A program made the position numbers and the translations under genes. Positions 11,835-23,300 of a stretch of 64,000 nucleotides of DNA are shown here, piece by piece. The stretch spans positions 1,240,001-1,304,000 of the forward strand of contig KV748209.1 in assembly GCA_001692895.1 (NCBI GenBank). Reading direction: 5' to 3'. The notes beneath the pieces are model-generated. The model was not told where the DNA came from and did no database searches. It saw only the letters and a list, made by a program, of their open reading frames with translations. The stretch comes from Cenococcum geophilum 1.58 (Eukaryota; Ascomycota; Dothideomycetes; Gloniales; Gloniaceae). The stretch's first letter is position 1. Every line of letters starts with the position of its first letter.

Positions 11835-12113
11835 GGGAGGGGGGGTAGAGGGGGGGTAAAGGGGGGGGTTTACTAGGCCCTATAGCCCTATAGGGCATTT
11901 ATAAAAGTTTTGCTAGCCCTATAGGGTAGTTATAGAAGTAGTTATATAATAAAATAACATACCTTATTACGAAAGTAAGACTTCTAGATAGATACTATGG
12001 CGGGCTTTAGGCTTTCTAAACTTAGTCTGCCTTACTACTGCCCTGCTACTACCCTGCTGCTGCCCTACTACTGCCCTACTACTACTACCGCTGCTATACT
12101 ATCCCCCCGCGTC
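11835..12113. other. Junction region with second copy of the unit-end block
   Basis: A G-run-rich stretch, then CCCTATAGGGC palindromic motifs near 11880-11930, then at about 11999 GGCGGGCTTTAGGC followed by the AAACTTAGTCTGCC block and CTACTGCC repeats that elsewhere sit beside the hairpins. No gene seen. Confidence 0.5.
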
Positions 12114-15100
12114 TTAGCCCGTAACGGGTAGTAATACCTCTAAATATATAATATTAGTAGTAGTAGCGGTAGTGGTATCGCCTCCTTGCGGCAGTAATAG
12201 TGAAAGCCCGCGTATATCTGTTACTCTTAATAGCGTAATATATAACTGCCTATACATAAAGACTGGTATACGTAAATTAACACCGATAAAGTTAAAAGAC
12301 TGCCCCTGTGACTTGTTTACTGTTATAGTAAAGTATAGCCGGATTGGAAACTGCCTTCTACTAATAATAAACGGCAGTTCTCCGTCTGTAGAGGTAAGCT
12401 TAATATAAGGGATTAGCTATAGCTGCCTGTAAAAGCTACCGCTAAGTATCTAAGTTTTAATATAGCGCTGGCCTAGGCGCGTAATAACTATACGGGTGCT
12501 GTTATAGAGCCCTTCCTTAGGGTAGAGGTTCCGTAAAAGGATTACGGGCGCGCCTACCCTTAAGGAAAGCTTTAACGGAGGTAGGCTAGTAGGGTTAAAT
12601 GTTTATAGGAGCTTTACTAGCGGCAGTTCTATACGATCCTCTTCTCTATTTTACTCTATAGAGTTTATAAAATAAAAGGTGCTTAGGGAGCCGTGGAGCC
12701 GCGTAAGGATAGCCTCGTTAATCTTAGCCACGGTATTATTGCGAATGGTTAGGATAGCGCGATCGCGGAAGGTATTAAGAGTAGTATATGCCTAAGCAAG
12801 CAGTTGCGGAGGGTATATATGGCCGTAAAAGGGTTCCTAGGACTAAAACTGGCCTATACTAGGTGGGAGAGTAATACTGCCGGCTAGGGCTATATTGCAA
12901 GATAAGTCTCGTACCTAAGCTGCGAACTACTAATTTGTCTTACCCTGGTGGATATGTATATTTAACCGTAGGGATAGTATACGAAAGGTAGGCTAGAGGA
13001 ATAACCGCTATAGGTAGGTACCTATAATGGCTATATGGTTTCCCTGCGGGACGATAGGCAGTATCTAAGTAAAGTCGCCACCTAAGATAGTAGGGAGCCT
13101 GCTAAAGGTAGAGTTGTTAGAACGGATGTCCGTAAGTATATAGTGTACGGCTTTAAAGCAGTAATGGTGCTGCATTAGTACCTTATCCTAGATAAGCAGA
13201 GAGGTACGGCGTAAAAGCTCGGCTAGATTTAAGTTTTTAGAGATATTATAAGTAGACTCTTTGTGTAGATTAATAGGTATCCGAAAACGGGAGTGGGTAG
13301 TACGGCCGCCGGGTAGTAGGAGGGCCGTAATACTAGAAGAAGCTACGTAAAGAATAATCTTACTGCGTAAGCGGTAGTAGTGATAGAGGCAGCGATAGAG
13401 AAACGTTTTACTAGTGCTTATAGGGCCCTAGAGGAAGAAGCGGGCCGTTTATAGATTGGTATCTATAGCGGCAACGACAGTATTAAAGCACGCTGCTTGG
13501 TCTGTATTTAGCTACTAGCGTAGCTTAGTAAACTAGCGTTCTTCCTTTATAGGGTTATATTGCTATAGCTTGGCTATAAGAAGCGGGTTACTTCCCTTTG
13601 TAATAACACCCTACTGGTGCTGGAACTAGGGCAGGCTATAGTCCGTAAGCGTCTTCTAGTGATTGGTAAGTATTTAATAAATAAGGTATAGGCCGTAATT
13701 AAAATAGGCGTTATCGTCCTCGCTGACTATAGGAGGAGTATTAGGCTAGCGGGCTAGAAAGTAAGGCAGATTATTGCAAATAGACTGTTTAAAGCGGTCC
13801 TATAAAGTAACTGGCTCCGCAATAGGGCCGTAAAGTAAAGCGGTTATAAATAAGGAGCGTAGCTAGGCGCTAATAATAAAAACGGCGGCCTCTATTAAGT
13901 AATTAATCCACTTATAATTATCCTCTAGTAGCCCTAGGGCTATATAGGCGGCCTAGAAGGTTGGATAGACTATATTAGTAATAGTACGGAGGTTTTTAAA
14001 GGAGGTAGGGCTGGGAACGGACGTTAGTAGCAGCCGTAAGTAGAACCTCTTACCTATAACGGGACTGCAGTAATATATACGGCCTATTATAAAGCCTTAC
14101 TGGCGTAAACGCCACTCCCGTTGCTTTAAAATAAAGGTATACCGCTTAGGGAAGTCTTAATATAGGCGGTTATGGGCATTGTTATGCTCCGCATTATACT
14201 TAAAGAAGGCCGTTAGCGTAGAGCGAGAGAGCTTAAGGCGCTGCTAAATCTCCTTAGTAGACTAATTGGGCTGAAAGTATACGGGCTGCTTACCTGGAAG
14301 GTGCACCGCAAGCTAGGTTATAGGGGGGTACTCCTTATAAATAGGAAACTTAAATAGCCGCTAGATAGCCTTAGATGGGCTAATATAACGGCCCTATAAA
14401 TACTGGCTTACCTTATTACCGTCCGTAAGCCGTAAAGTGGTGCGGTTGCTCCCCTTATATATATACTTATGGATATACTTAATGGACTTTACAGAGGCGC
14501 AGATCTTAATATTTATATAGGTATAATATTTTATAGTTAGATACGGGGAGTATGGAATAATCTAGCGGTTGTCTATTTTAAACGTAACTCCCCCCGGTAA
14601 GCGGATAGACTATAACCGCAGATTATTATAACGGTGGTATTCTAGATAGCTGTCCTTATATATAACAGTAGTAGGGTTAAAATGCTTAGGGTACCGCTTT
14701 AAGTAGGTTAGCGGAAGGCCTGGCCCTAGGGTAACTATATAGGGAGCTTGCGGATTCTAGGAGCCGCAAGGGCCATAAACTATTATTAACTTTACGATCT
14801 TAATAAGACGACTAGTGGGATTATCCTCTAGCTGCGAAAGCTTAGCGGATATAAAATGGTTAATAATGGCTAGGTCTAGCAGCCTGTCGCGGTTATACGG
14901 ATATAGAAAGAGTAGTAGATGCTAATGGGGCAGGCCCTGTTTCTAGTACTCGATAGTCTAAATGGAGCCGCGGTACTAGCTAAAGATCTACTTTCGCTTT
15001 AGGTTGTGTAGGAGGTGGGCAACTTTTATGCGGAAGATGTGTATAACTAAATCGGGCCTATCTATAGCGGTTTGGCTAGGTAGTAGCTTACGGGTAATCT

Positions 15101-16773
15101 CTTCCTACTTAGGGTTGGTAGTAAATGTAATAAATATACTTAAAGGGCCGTATTTATAGATAATAGCTATTAAATCCTAATAGCACTGGCCGATAAAGCG
15201 GGCTCTGCTAAGGAAACTTAATGGAAGAACTATACGGCGGCCTAATAATTAAGGGTCCAGATTATGGCGGGTAAGAGCATCTATAACGCTATTATATAGC
15301 TCCGCGTGGAGGTTTAATTAGTAGGAGCGGATCTAGTTAAGCTTATTTTAATTATATAGCGCCTATATATCTATAATATACTACTAAAATAGCCGGCAGT
15401 AGGTAAAAGGGACTAATTTAGAGTTAATATAGATATATAGGTAGAACCAAAAGTACGCCTACTATATTAAACGGTCTTGCTAGCAGGCTTACTGGCGGGC
15501 TTAATTAGAGTCGCGTAGCTAGAGACCCTAGTGCTAGCTAGTATTACCGTGAGGAAAGAGTAGTATATAGTGGAGCGGCATATATACGGCATGCGTTAAG
15601 TTAATACGGCAGTATCGCGGCTGCTTATTAGGCGTATAACGCTCCATAAGTATAATATTGCGGAAGCTGGCATTACTGTACTTGTCTGGTATAATAACGG
15701 CCACCTTATTACTCATTAGTAGGTTCTTATAGTGGCGATTAGTACTAGCCTCTAAGATAAGCCGCATCTATAGGTTTAAGATAATCCGTAATGGGGTTAT
15801 TATAGGCTAATCTTAAAGCCGTTCCCTTACGGTTTAATAGAGGGCGATAAAAGGGTTCCGTACCTTGGATAGCATAGTAGTAAGGCACTATAGAATAGTT
15901 ATATCTAGCTAGGTATTGGGACGGGCCTATAGCCGGATATCTATGGTATAACTAGGGTTGTAAAAGTATAGCTGGGTATACCGCGGAGTAATATCGGTAG
16001 GAGGCTCTAGCGGGCCCTATAGATAATAAAGCTTACTATATATCTGGAAGTAATTTAGGCCGCTGTGGGCTATACTACAGTTAGTAACGGTATAGTTTAC
16101 GGACGTAAAAGCTAATACTGCATTATATGCGCGGAGCCACTCCCTAAACTACCTAGTAGAAGTATTACGGGACTCTAAAAGGCCGCGTAGATATTCTGGC
16201 GGAGGCTGGAATAGAGGGAGGTTTATATCGCTGTGCTTATAGCAGGCTTTAAACTATAAATCGCTAGGCTTTAATATATTAACACGTTTATTAATCTAAT
16301 ATAGGGCAGCGTAGAAGTTATAGATAATATTTATAGGACTAAGATCTAGCTGCTCCGTAATAGGGCGGATAGTAATAGGACTACGATCTAGCTGCTCCGC
16401 GATAGGGCGGACGGTAGTAATAGGCCTAGTATTTAACTGGCCCGTAATAGGGCGGACGGTAGTAGGTTGTGGCTAGATTGATACGGGCGGTATAAGGGGA
16501 GAAGCAGCGGCGGAAGCAGCGGCGAAAGTAGTAGCGGCTGTAGGTTGGTTTATAGGCTGCGGAAGGTCCGCTAAAGGCCGTTAACGGGACCGTCCCTTTC
16601 TTTTCTCCTATATATAGAGTTAGAAAGGTAGTAGGTTAAAAAAGAGTAAATAAAGAATTAACCTTATAAGATTTACAGGTCTTATATAGAGCTCTTTGGC
16701 GGTTATTTGGTATAAAGTTAGTAGAAGGGTAATACCCCTTATAGGTAGTACAGAATGTACAATCGGAAGGCAT
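12114..16773 (-). pseudogene. Helitron Rep/PIF1 helicase, copy 1 (unit A), heavily RIPed
   Basis: Collinear with the better preserved copy at 20309-25008. The start is the MPSDCTFCTTYK-type N-terminus (Met at 16773) with the same Cys motif; the frame ends at a TAA at 12114-12116. The HUH motif reads H-stop-H at 14919-14927 (flanked by GLP), so both metal-binding His codons remain. The paired Tyr motif KYIHKYIYKG survives near 14450-14475. The helicase half is near 12114-13450. Nearly every Gln/Trp codon is a stop. Helitron Rep nicks and joins single-stranded DNA and the helicase unwinds it during rolling-circle transposition. Non-functional. Confidence 0.9.
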
Positions 16774-16890
16774 TTAGGCGGTAGGTAGAGTAGTAACTGG
16801 AGTAGAAAGTAGAGAGCAGTAAGGGGTAGAAAGAGGTCGCAAGGTCGCAAGGTCGCGAGGTCGCGAATTTATAGAGCCTGCGGAGCTCCG

Positions 16891-17041
16891 TGCACCCCAG
16901 AGCTCCAAAACTTTACATTAGTATAATATTACTTAGCCTTAAGATATATAGATAGACGAAAATAGTATTATTTTAAAGCGCTTTATAAGCTCTATAATCT
17001 ATATAAATTTTAATTTTATTTACCTACTATTGGGGGGTGCA
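16891..17041. repeat. 151-bp inverted-repeat insert, copy 1
   Basis: Begins TGCACCCC and ends GGGGTGCA. It is flanked by near-identical GGTCGCGAATTT and GGTCGCAATTTA, so it looks inserted into the unit 5' block: unit C has the same flanks without it. A second copy is at 19803-19950. Confidence 0.45.
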
Positions 17042-17046
17042 TCGTA

Positions 17047-17141
17047 AGTGTAAGTATGGGTCGCAATTTATTGAGGTAGTACGTGAGATCAGGTGACCGG
17101 ACTAATTTTCCAACCAATTATAGACGTCGCTTAAAATTAAT
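17047..17141 (-). repeat. Shared 5' block of unit A
   Basis: Contains GGTCGC, a G..GTAGTACGT box, AGGTGACCGG and CCAACCAATTA. Comparable blocks are at about 19968-20062 (unit B) and 25066-25200 (unit C). On the minus strand each has a C/T-A-ATTGG start, which would suit a Helitron 5' end, but the exact terminus is not certain. Confidence 0.5.
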
Positions 17142-17156
17142 TCAGTATATATAAGA

Positions 17157-17249
17157 CGAGAATTCCATTAAATTTTCCAAGGAAAATTTCCAAATTGCTG
17201 ACTTATAGCCAGCAATTTGGTTCCTTGGGTAAATTTAACGGAATTCTCG
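17157..17249. repeat. Double-stem hairpin at 3' end of unit B
   Basis: Outer stem CGAGAATTCCATTAAATTT with AAATTTAACGGAATTCTCG; inner stem CAAATTGCTG with CAGCAATTTG around ACTTATAGC. On the minus strand it is followed within about 12 bases by CTGA (plus-strand TCAG at 17142-17145), matching the Helitron CTRR end rule. Confidence 0.75.
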
Positions 17250-17479
17250 CGCCTGCAGCGGGCTTTTGGCTTTGTAAACTCAGTCTGCCCTACTGCTGCC
17301 CTACTACTGCCCTACCGCTGCCAGTACTGCTACTACTACCACCACCGCCACTACCGCCACCACTGCCACTACTGCCACTGCCACTGCTGCTACTGCTGCC
17401 ACTACTGCCAATCCTAGTACTGCTCTTACTGCCCCGTTTCCTGCCCCCGCCAATAGCCTATACCCGCTAGTACTTATAT

Positions 17480-18295
17480 ACCCGCTGCTTATAAAGCTGC
17501 CGCCGCTGCACCTATCGTTGCACCCGTTGTTACTTACGCTATTTATACTACTCCTTTTGTTATAGCTGCTCCTGTGGCTTAATCTTCTGAAGGTAATCAT
17601 CTATAGTTAATGGCCGCCGCTTAAACTAATTAAGCGGTCCCCAGCCCTTAGATAACCGTGTAGTAGTATAAACCTCCTCTTCGCCAGCCTGCTGTACCCA
17701 TTGCTGTAGATGTATATGCGCTAACTCCTATAGCGGAGGCCGGTGCTGATTTAGTAGTATCTGCTTAGACCTTTGGCGTAGAGCTTTCTTATTTATAAGG
17801 TAGATCTCGCAAGTTTTAAACTAACTAAATTGGAACGGTTGGCGCAGCTGGTTATAACTAGAGCAGTAGCGTAAAGACTATTGCGGAGACTGCTGCAGAG
17901 GCTGCTGCGGAGGCTCTTGTAGAGGCTCTTGCGGAGACTGCTGCGGAGACTGCTACGGAGGCTATTACGGAGACTGCTGCGGAGGCTGTTGTGGAGGCTG
18001 CTGCGGAGACTACTATAAAGGCTATTGCGGAGGCTATCAGGCCTGCTTCTTCTCCTTCCTTTCCTTCTGCCTATACTGGTAGTAAATATATGCAGTAAGG
18101 CGGAGACCGTTAGAATTAAAGGGGTATTCAGAAATAGACCTAGTGTAATAACAACGGTTACAAAATAAGCGGTTAAGGGGGAGATCTATAGAGTAGTGGT
18201 AGTAATAAGGGTTGCATACGCGGTGGTTACGCGGTGGTTATATACGCGGTGGTTGTGTACGCGTAGTTATATATGCATGTAACAGTTTCTAGATA
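17480..18295 (-). pseudogene. Zinc-finger/polyGln protein remnant carried by unit B
   Basis: Read on the minus strand from about 18295, one frame, broken only at Gln/Trp-type stops, gives C-N-P, then LFCNRCYYTRSISEYPFN (about 18170-18120), a Lys/Glu-rich stretch, then about 45 codons of PQQPPQQSP repeats (12-bp DNA repeats at 17880-18040). A less repetitive tail follows (QRSKQILLNQHRPPL, WVQQAGEEEVYTTTR, KRRPLTIDDYLQKI). The FC..C...R...F motif resembles the N-terminus of the Helitron Rep in this window (IFCTAYKQYRSSTNF). No Met could be chosen. Function unknown; a DNA-binding cargo or a rearranged Rep N-terminus are possibilities. Confidence 0.5.
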
Positions 18296-18299
18296 GAGC

Positions 18300-19660
18300 T
18301 CTGTGCACGGCTCCCCCTAGGCCATTAGAGAGCCGTTTATACGGACAATTGCATAGGCGATTGTATTGGCGATGGTAGAGCCGTTTATAGGGTGTTTGTA
18401 GAGACGATACAGAGCCGTTTATAGGGCCGTTCGTAGAGATAATATAGAGCCGTTTATACGGACGATTGTACGGGCGACTGTATAGGCAATGGTAGAGCCG
18501 TTATAGAGACGATGTAGAGCCGTTATAGAGCCGTTTATAGGGTCGTTCGTAGAGCCGTTCGTTAAACGATGTAGAGCCGTTCATTAGATGATGCAGAGCT
18601 ATTTATACAGACAATTATATAGGCGACTGTATGGGCCATAGTAGAGCCGTTCGTAGAGCTGTTGCAGAGCCGCTATAGGGCCGTCATAGAGCTGTTCGTA
18701 GTCGTTCATAGAGACGATATAGGGCCGTTTGTAGAGACGATGCAGAGTCGTCGTAGAGCCGTTCGTAGGGTTGTTTGTAGAGACGATGCGGAGCCGTTCG
18801 TAGGGCCGGTCGTAGAGACGATGCAGAGCCGTCGTAGAGATGCAGAGCCGTCGTAGAGATGCAGAGCCGTCGTAGAGATGTAGAGCCGTCGTAGAGATGC
18901 AGAGCCGTTGTAGAGATGCAGAGCCGTTGTAGAGATGCAGAGCCGTCGTAGAGATGCAGAGCCGTCGTAGAGATGCAGAGCCGTCGTAGAGATGCAGAGC
19001 CGTCGTAGAGATGCAGAGCCGTCGTAGAGATGCAGAGCCGTCGTAGAGATGCAGAGCCGTCGTAGAGATGCAGAGCCGTCGTAGAGATGCAGAGCCGGTC
19101 GTAGAGATGCAGAGCCGTCGTAGAGATGCAGAGCCGTCGTAGAGGATGCAGAGCCGTCGTAGAGATGCAGAGCCGTCGTAGAGATGCAGAGCCGTCGTAG
19201 AGATGCAGAGCCGTCGTAGAGATGCAGAGCCGTCGTAGAGATGCAGAGCCGTGTAGAGATGCAGAGCCGTCGTAGAGATGCAGAGCCGTCGTAGAGATGC
19301 AGAGCCGTCGTAGAGATGCAGAGCCGTCGTAGAGATGCAGAGCCGTCGTAGAGATGCAGAGCCGTCGTAGAGATGCAGAGCCGTCGTTAGAGATGCAGAG
19401 CCGTCGTAGAGATGGCAGAGCCGTCGTAGAGATGCAGAGCCGTCGTAGAGATGCAGAGCCGTTGTAGAGATGCAGAGCCGTCGTAGAGATGCAGAGCCGT
19501 CGTAGAGATGTAGAGCCGTCGTAAAGATGCAGAGCCGTCGTAGAGACAATGCAGAGCCGTCCATACGGACGATTGTACGTATAACTGTATGGGCAATGGT
19601 AGAGCCGTCATAAAGCCGTCGTAGAGCCGTCGTAGAGCCGTTATAGAGCTATTTGTAGAG
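18300..19660. repeat. 19-bp minisatellite with diverged flanks
   Basis: The core at about 18830-19555 is a near-perfect head-to-tail array of CGTAGAGATGCAGAGCCGT, roughly 38 copies, with a few 1-base indels and TCG/TTG variants. The flanks (18300-18830 and 19555-19660) hold longer diverged versions (GTAGAGACGATGCAGAGCCG and similar). Since 19 is not a multiple of 3, all frames of one strand can stay open, which explains the 321-codon frame at 18599-19564. Unlike its surroundings the array keeps its CpA sites. Confidence 0.95.
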
Positions 19661-19802
19661 ATAAGATTTCCTAGTATTAGTGCTGTATGTTAGTAGAGCT
19701 TTAGAGCTCCAGATAGGCTTTAAGTAGAGCTTCGTGTAGAGCTTTTATAGAGTATCGTGTAGAGTTTTTATGGAGCTTCGTTAGAGCTTTTATAGAGCTC
19801 CG
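19661..19802. repeat. AGAGCTTTTATAGAGCT-type short repeats
   Basis: Several diverged copies of GTAGAGCTTTTATAGAG and GAGCTTCGT between the satellite and the second 148-bp inverted-repeat insert. Noncoding as far as I can see. Confidence 0.5.
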
Positions 19803-19950
19803 TGCACCTTAGAGCTCCAAACCTTTACATTAGTATAATATTACTTAACCTTGGTATATTTAAATGAAAGTGGTATTATTTTAAAGCGTTTTGTAAGCTC
19901 TATAAATCTATTATAATAGAAACTTTATATAGGTAATACTGGGGGGTGTA
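19803..19950. repeat. 148-bp inverted-repeat insert, copy 2
   Basis: Partner of 16891-17041: starts TGCACC, ends GGGGGGTGTA, with the shared interior AGAGCTCCAAA.CTTTACA and ATTATTTTAAAGCG. Both copies lie next to a unit 5' block, so they may predate duplication of that unit end rather than being independent insertions. Confidence 0.45.
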
Positions 19951-20077
19951 TCGCAAGTGCAAGTATTAAGGTCGCTCGGTCGCGAATTAATGGGGTAGTA
20001 CGTCCCTCGTCAGGTGATCAGTTTTTTTTTAGACCAATTGGAAACTTAGGTTAGAAAGTAATTCAGTATATATAAGA

Positions 20078-20170
20078 CGAGAAATCCGTTAAATTTTCCA
20101 AGGAAAATTTTAAAATTGCTGACTTATAGCCAGCAATTTTGGTCCTTGGGTAAATTTAACGGATTTCTCG
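20078..20170. repeat. Double-stem hairpin at 3' end of unit C
   Basis: Outer stem CGAGAAATCCGTTAAATTT paired with AAATTTAACGGATTTCTCG; inner stem AAAATTGCTG with CAGCAATTTT. Both arms carry the same change relative to the unit A and B hairpins (AAATCC against AATTCC), so pairing is kept by compensatory change. Confidence 0.8.
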
Positions 20171-20308
20171 CGCCTGCGGCGGGCTTTTGGCCTTCTAAAC
20201 TCAGTCTGCCCTACTGCTGCCCTGCTATTACCACTGCCACTACTACTACTGCTGCCACTGCTGCTATACCGTCCCCTCGCGTCTTAGCCCGTAACGGCCA
20301 GTAAAATA

Positions 20309-23300
20309 CTAAGAGTGTAGCAATACCTTCGGATATATAATATTAGCAGTCATACCATCCCCGTTCTGCGGTAGTAATAGCGAAAGCCCGCGTATATCCG
20401 TTACTCTTGATAGTGCAATATATAGCTGCCTATGCGTAAAGACTGGTATACGCAAATCAACACCGATAAAGTTAAAAGACTGCCCTTGTGACTTGTTTAC
20501 GGTCATAGCAAAGCATAGCTGGATTGGAAACTGCCTTCTACTGACAACAAACGGCAGTTCTCCGTCCGTAGAGGTGAGCTTAATGCGAGGGATTAGCCGT
20601 AGCTGCCTGTGAAAGGTACCGCCAAGTACCCGAGTCTTAATACAGCGGCGGCCTAGGCGCGTAACAACCATATGGGTGCCGTTACAGAGCCCTTCCTTAG
20701 GGTAAAGGTTCCGTAAAAGGATTACGGGCGCGCCTACCTTTAGGGAAAGCTTTGATGGAGGTAGGCTACTGGGGTTAAATGTCTGCAGGAGCTCTGCTGG
20801 CGGTAGTTCTATATAACTCTCTTCTGCTCCATTTTGCTCCACAGAGTCTATAGAATGAAAGGTGCTTAGGGAGCCGTAGAGCTGCGTAAGGATAGCCTCA
20901 TTGATCTCAGCAACGGTATTATTACGAACAGTTAGGATGGCGCGATCGCGGAAGGCATCTAGGTTACAGTGTGCCCGCGTAAGTAGATATGGAGGGTATA
21001 TATGCCCGTAAAAGGATTCCTGGGACCGGAACTGGGCTATACCAGGTAGAATACCAACCCTACTAGCTAGGGATGTATTGTAGGATAAGCTTCGCACCCA
21101 AGCGGCAAACTGCTGGTTTATCTCGCCCTGGCGGACACGCATATTTAACCGTAGGGAGAGGATATGGAAGGTAGGCCAGAGGAACGACCGCTGTAGGCAA
21201 GCACCTACGATAGCTGCGCGGTTCCCCCGTGGGACGACAGGTAGTATTTGAGCAAAGTCGCCGCCTAAGATAGTAGGGAGTCTGCCAAAGGTAGAGTTGT
21301 TAGAACGGACATCTGTAAGCATACGGTGTACGGCTTTAAAGCAGTAGCGGTGCTGCATTGGCACCTTATCCCAAATAAGCAGAGAGGTACGGCGTAGGAG
21401 CTTAGCCAGATTTAAGCTTTTAGAGATATTGCAAGTAGACTCCTTATATAGATCAATAGGTATCCGAAAACGGGAATGGGCGGTACGGCCGCCGGGCAGT
21501 AAAAGGGCCGCAATACTAGAAGAAGCCATACAAAGAACAATCTTACCGCGCGAGCGGTAGTAGTGGCAGAGGCAGCGATAGAGAAACGTTTTACCAGTGC
21601 CTGTAGGGCCCTAGAGAAAGAAGCGGGCGGTTTGCGGATCCGCATCTATAGCGGTAACGATAGTATTAAAGCACGCTACCTAATCCGCATTTAGCTGCTG
21701 GCGTAGCTCAGTAAACTGGCGTTCTTCCTCTATAGGGTCGTATTGTAGTAGCTCCGCTATAAGAAGCGGGTTACTTGCCTTGGCAATAATACCCTACTGG
21801 TGCTGGAACTGGGGCAGGCTATAGTCCGTAAGCGTCTTCTGGTGATCCGCAAGTATCTGATGGATAAGGTATAGGCCGTAATTAAGATAGGCGTTATCGT
21901 CCTCGCCGACTGTAGGAGGAGCATTAGGTTAGCGGGCCAGAAAGTGAGGCAGATCATTATAGATAGACTGTTTAAAGCGGTCCTATAAAGCAACTGGCTC
22001 CGTAATAGGGCCGTAAAGTAAAGCGGTTACAAATAAGGAGCGTAGCTGGGCGCCAGCGGTAAAAACGGCGGCCTCTGTAAAGCAATCGATCCACTTACGA
22101 TTATCCTCTAGTAGCCCTAGAGCCACGCAGGCGGCCTGAAAGGTTGGATAGACTACACTAGCAACAGTACGGAGGTCCTTAAAGGAGGTAGGGCCGGGAA
22201 CGGAGGTCAGCAGTAGCTATAAGTAGAACCTCTCGCCCGCAACGGGGCTGCAGTAATACATGCGGCCTATCGCAAGGCCTCGCTGGCGCAGACGCCACTC
22301 CCGCTGCTTCGCATAAAAGACGTAGCGCTCAGGGAAGTCTTAATATAGGCGGTTACGGCCATCATTATGCTCCGCGTTATACTTAAAGAAGGCCGTTAAG
22401 GTAGAGTAAGAGAGCTCAAGGCGCTGCTGGATCTCCTCTACGGACTGGTCTGGCTAAAAGTATACGGGCTACTCGCCTGGAAGGTGTACCGCAAGCTAGA
22501 TTACGGGGGGGAACTCCTTGTGAACGGGAAACTTAAATAGCCGCCAGATAGCCTCGGAGGGGCCAATATAACGGCCCTGCAAATACTAGCTTACCTTATC
22601 GCCGTCCGTAAGTCGTAAAGTGGTGCGGTCGTTCCCCTTATATATATACTTATGGATGTACTTAACGGACTTTACGGAGGCGCAGACCTCAACATTTATA
22701 TGGGTATAATACTTTGCGGTTAGATACGGGTTGTACGGAATAATCCAGCGGTTATCCATTTTAAATATAGCTCCCCCTGGTAAGCGGACAGACCACGACC
22801 GCAGATTATTGCGACGGCGGTATTCTGGATAGCCGTCCTCATGTACGACAGTAGTAGGGTTAAAAGGCTTAGGGTACCGCTTTGAGCAGGTTGGCGGAAG
22901 GCCTAGCCCTAGCGAAACTATATAGGGAGCTCGCGGATTCCAGGAGCCGCAAGGGCCGTAAACCATCATCGACTTTACAATCTCAGTAAGACAACCGGTG
23001 GGATCGTCCTCAGGCTGCGGAAGCTCCGCGGATATAAAACGGTCAATAACGGCTGGGTCCAGCAGCCTATCGCGGTCATGCGGATGCAGGAAGAGCAGCA
23101 GGTATAGATGGGGCAGGCCCCGTTTCTGGTACTCAATGGTCCAGACAGAGCCGCGGTACCGGCCAAAGATCTACTTCCGTTTCAGGTCGTGAAAAAGGTA
23201 GATAAGTTTTATGCGGAAGACGCGCATAACCAGATCGGGCCTGTCTGTAGCGGTCTGGCTAGGTAGTAGCTCGCGGGTAATCTCGTCCCACTTAGGGTTA

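Larger units (their letters stand above)
10027..17141 (-). mobile_element. Helitron-like unit A
   Basis: Bounded on the left by a hairpin (10027-10081) followed by the shared block CGCGCCTGCGGCGGGCTTTT, and on the right by the shared 5' block (17047-17141). It contains a minus-strand Rep/helicase gene (12114-16773) and a plus-strand cysteine-rich gene (11021-11834). A second copy of the post-hairpin block without a hairpin at 11999 suggests that 10027-11998 may be a separate shorter unit. Limits are inferred from comparison with units B and C. Confidence 0.6.
17142..20062 (-). mobile_element. Helitron-like unit B, non-autonomous, with captured gene and satellite
   Basis: Same hairpin, post-hairpin block and 5' block as units A and C, but no Rep or helicase. 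Inside are a minus-strand zinc-finger/polyGln frame (17480-18295) and a 19-bp minisatellite (18300-19660). Its two ends abut units A and C head to tail without intervening host DNA. Confidence 0.6.

Noticed and set aside
12172-12408. Plus-strand 78-codon open frame
   Set aside because: Antisense of the Helitron helicase C-terminus in unit A. The plus-strand frames at 22998 and 24633 are likewise shadows of unit C Rep.
17195-17600. Three overlapping open frames rich in Pro/Leu, His/Tyr or Val/Ala
   Set aside because: They translate the hairpin end and the CTACTGCC/CCACCACTGCC microsatellite of unit B in different frames; similar frames recur at 10057 and 20116 for the same reason.
18830-19555. 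Possible CRISPR array
   Set aside because: The repeats are contiguous with no unique spacers, and the setting is a fungal transposon block without cas genes. The same applies to the 40-bp array at 26925-27520.
18599-19564. 321-codon minus-strand open frame of DGSASLRRLCISTTALHLY repeats
   Set aside because: It is a translation of the 19-bp minisatellite; the unit length is not a multiple of three, so the peptide cycles through all frames. Neighbouring frames (18662-18856, 19387-19611) are the same artefact.
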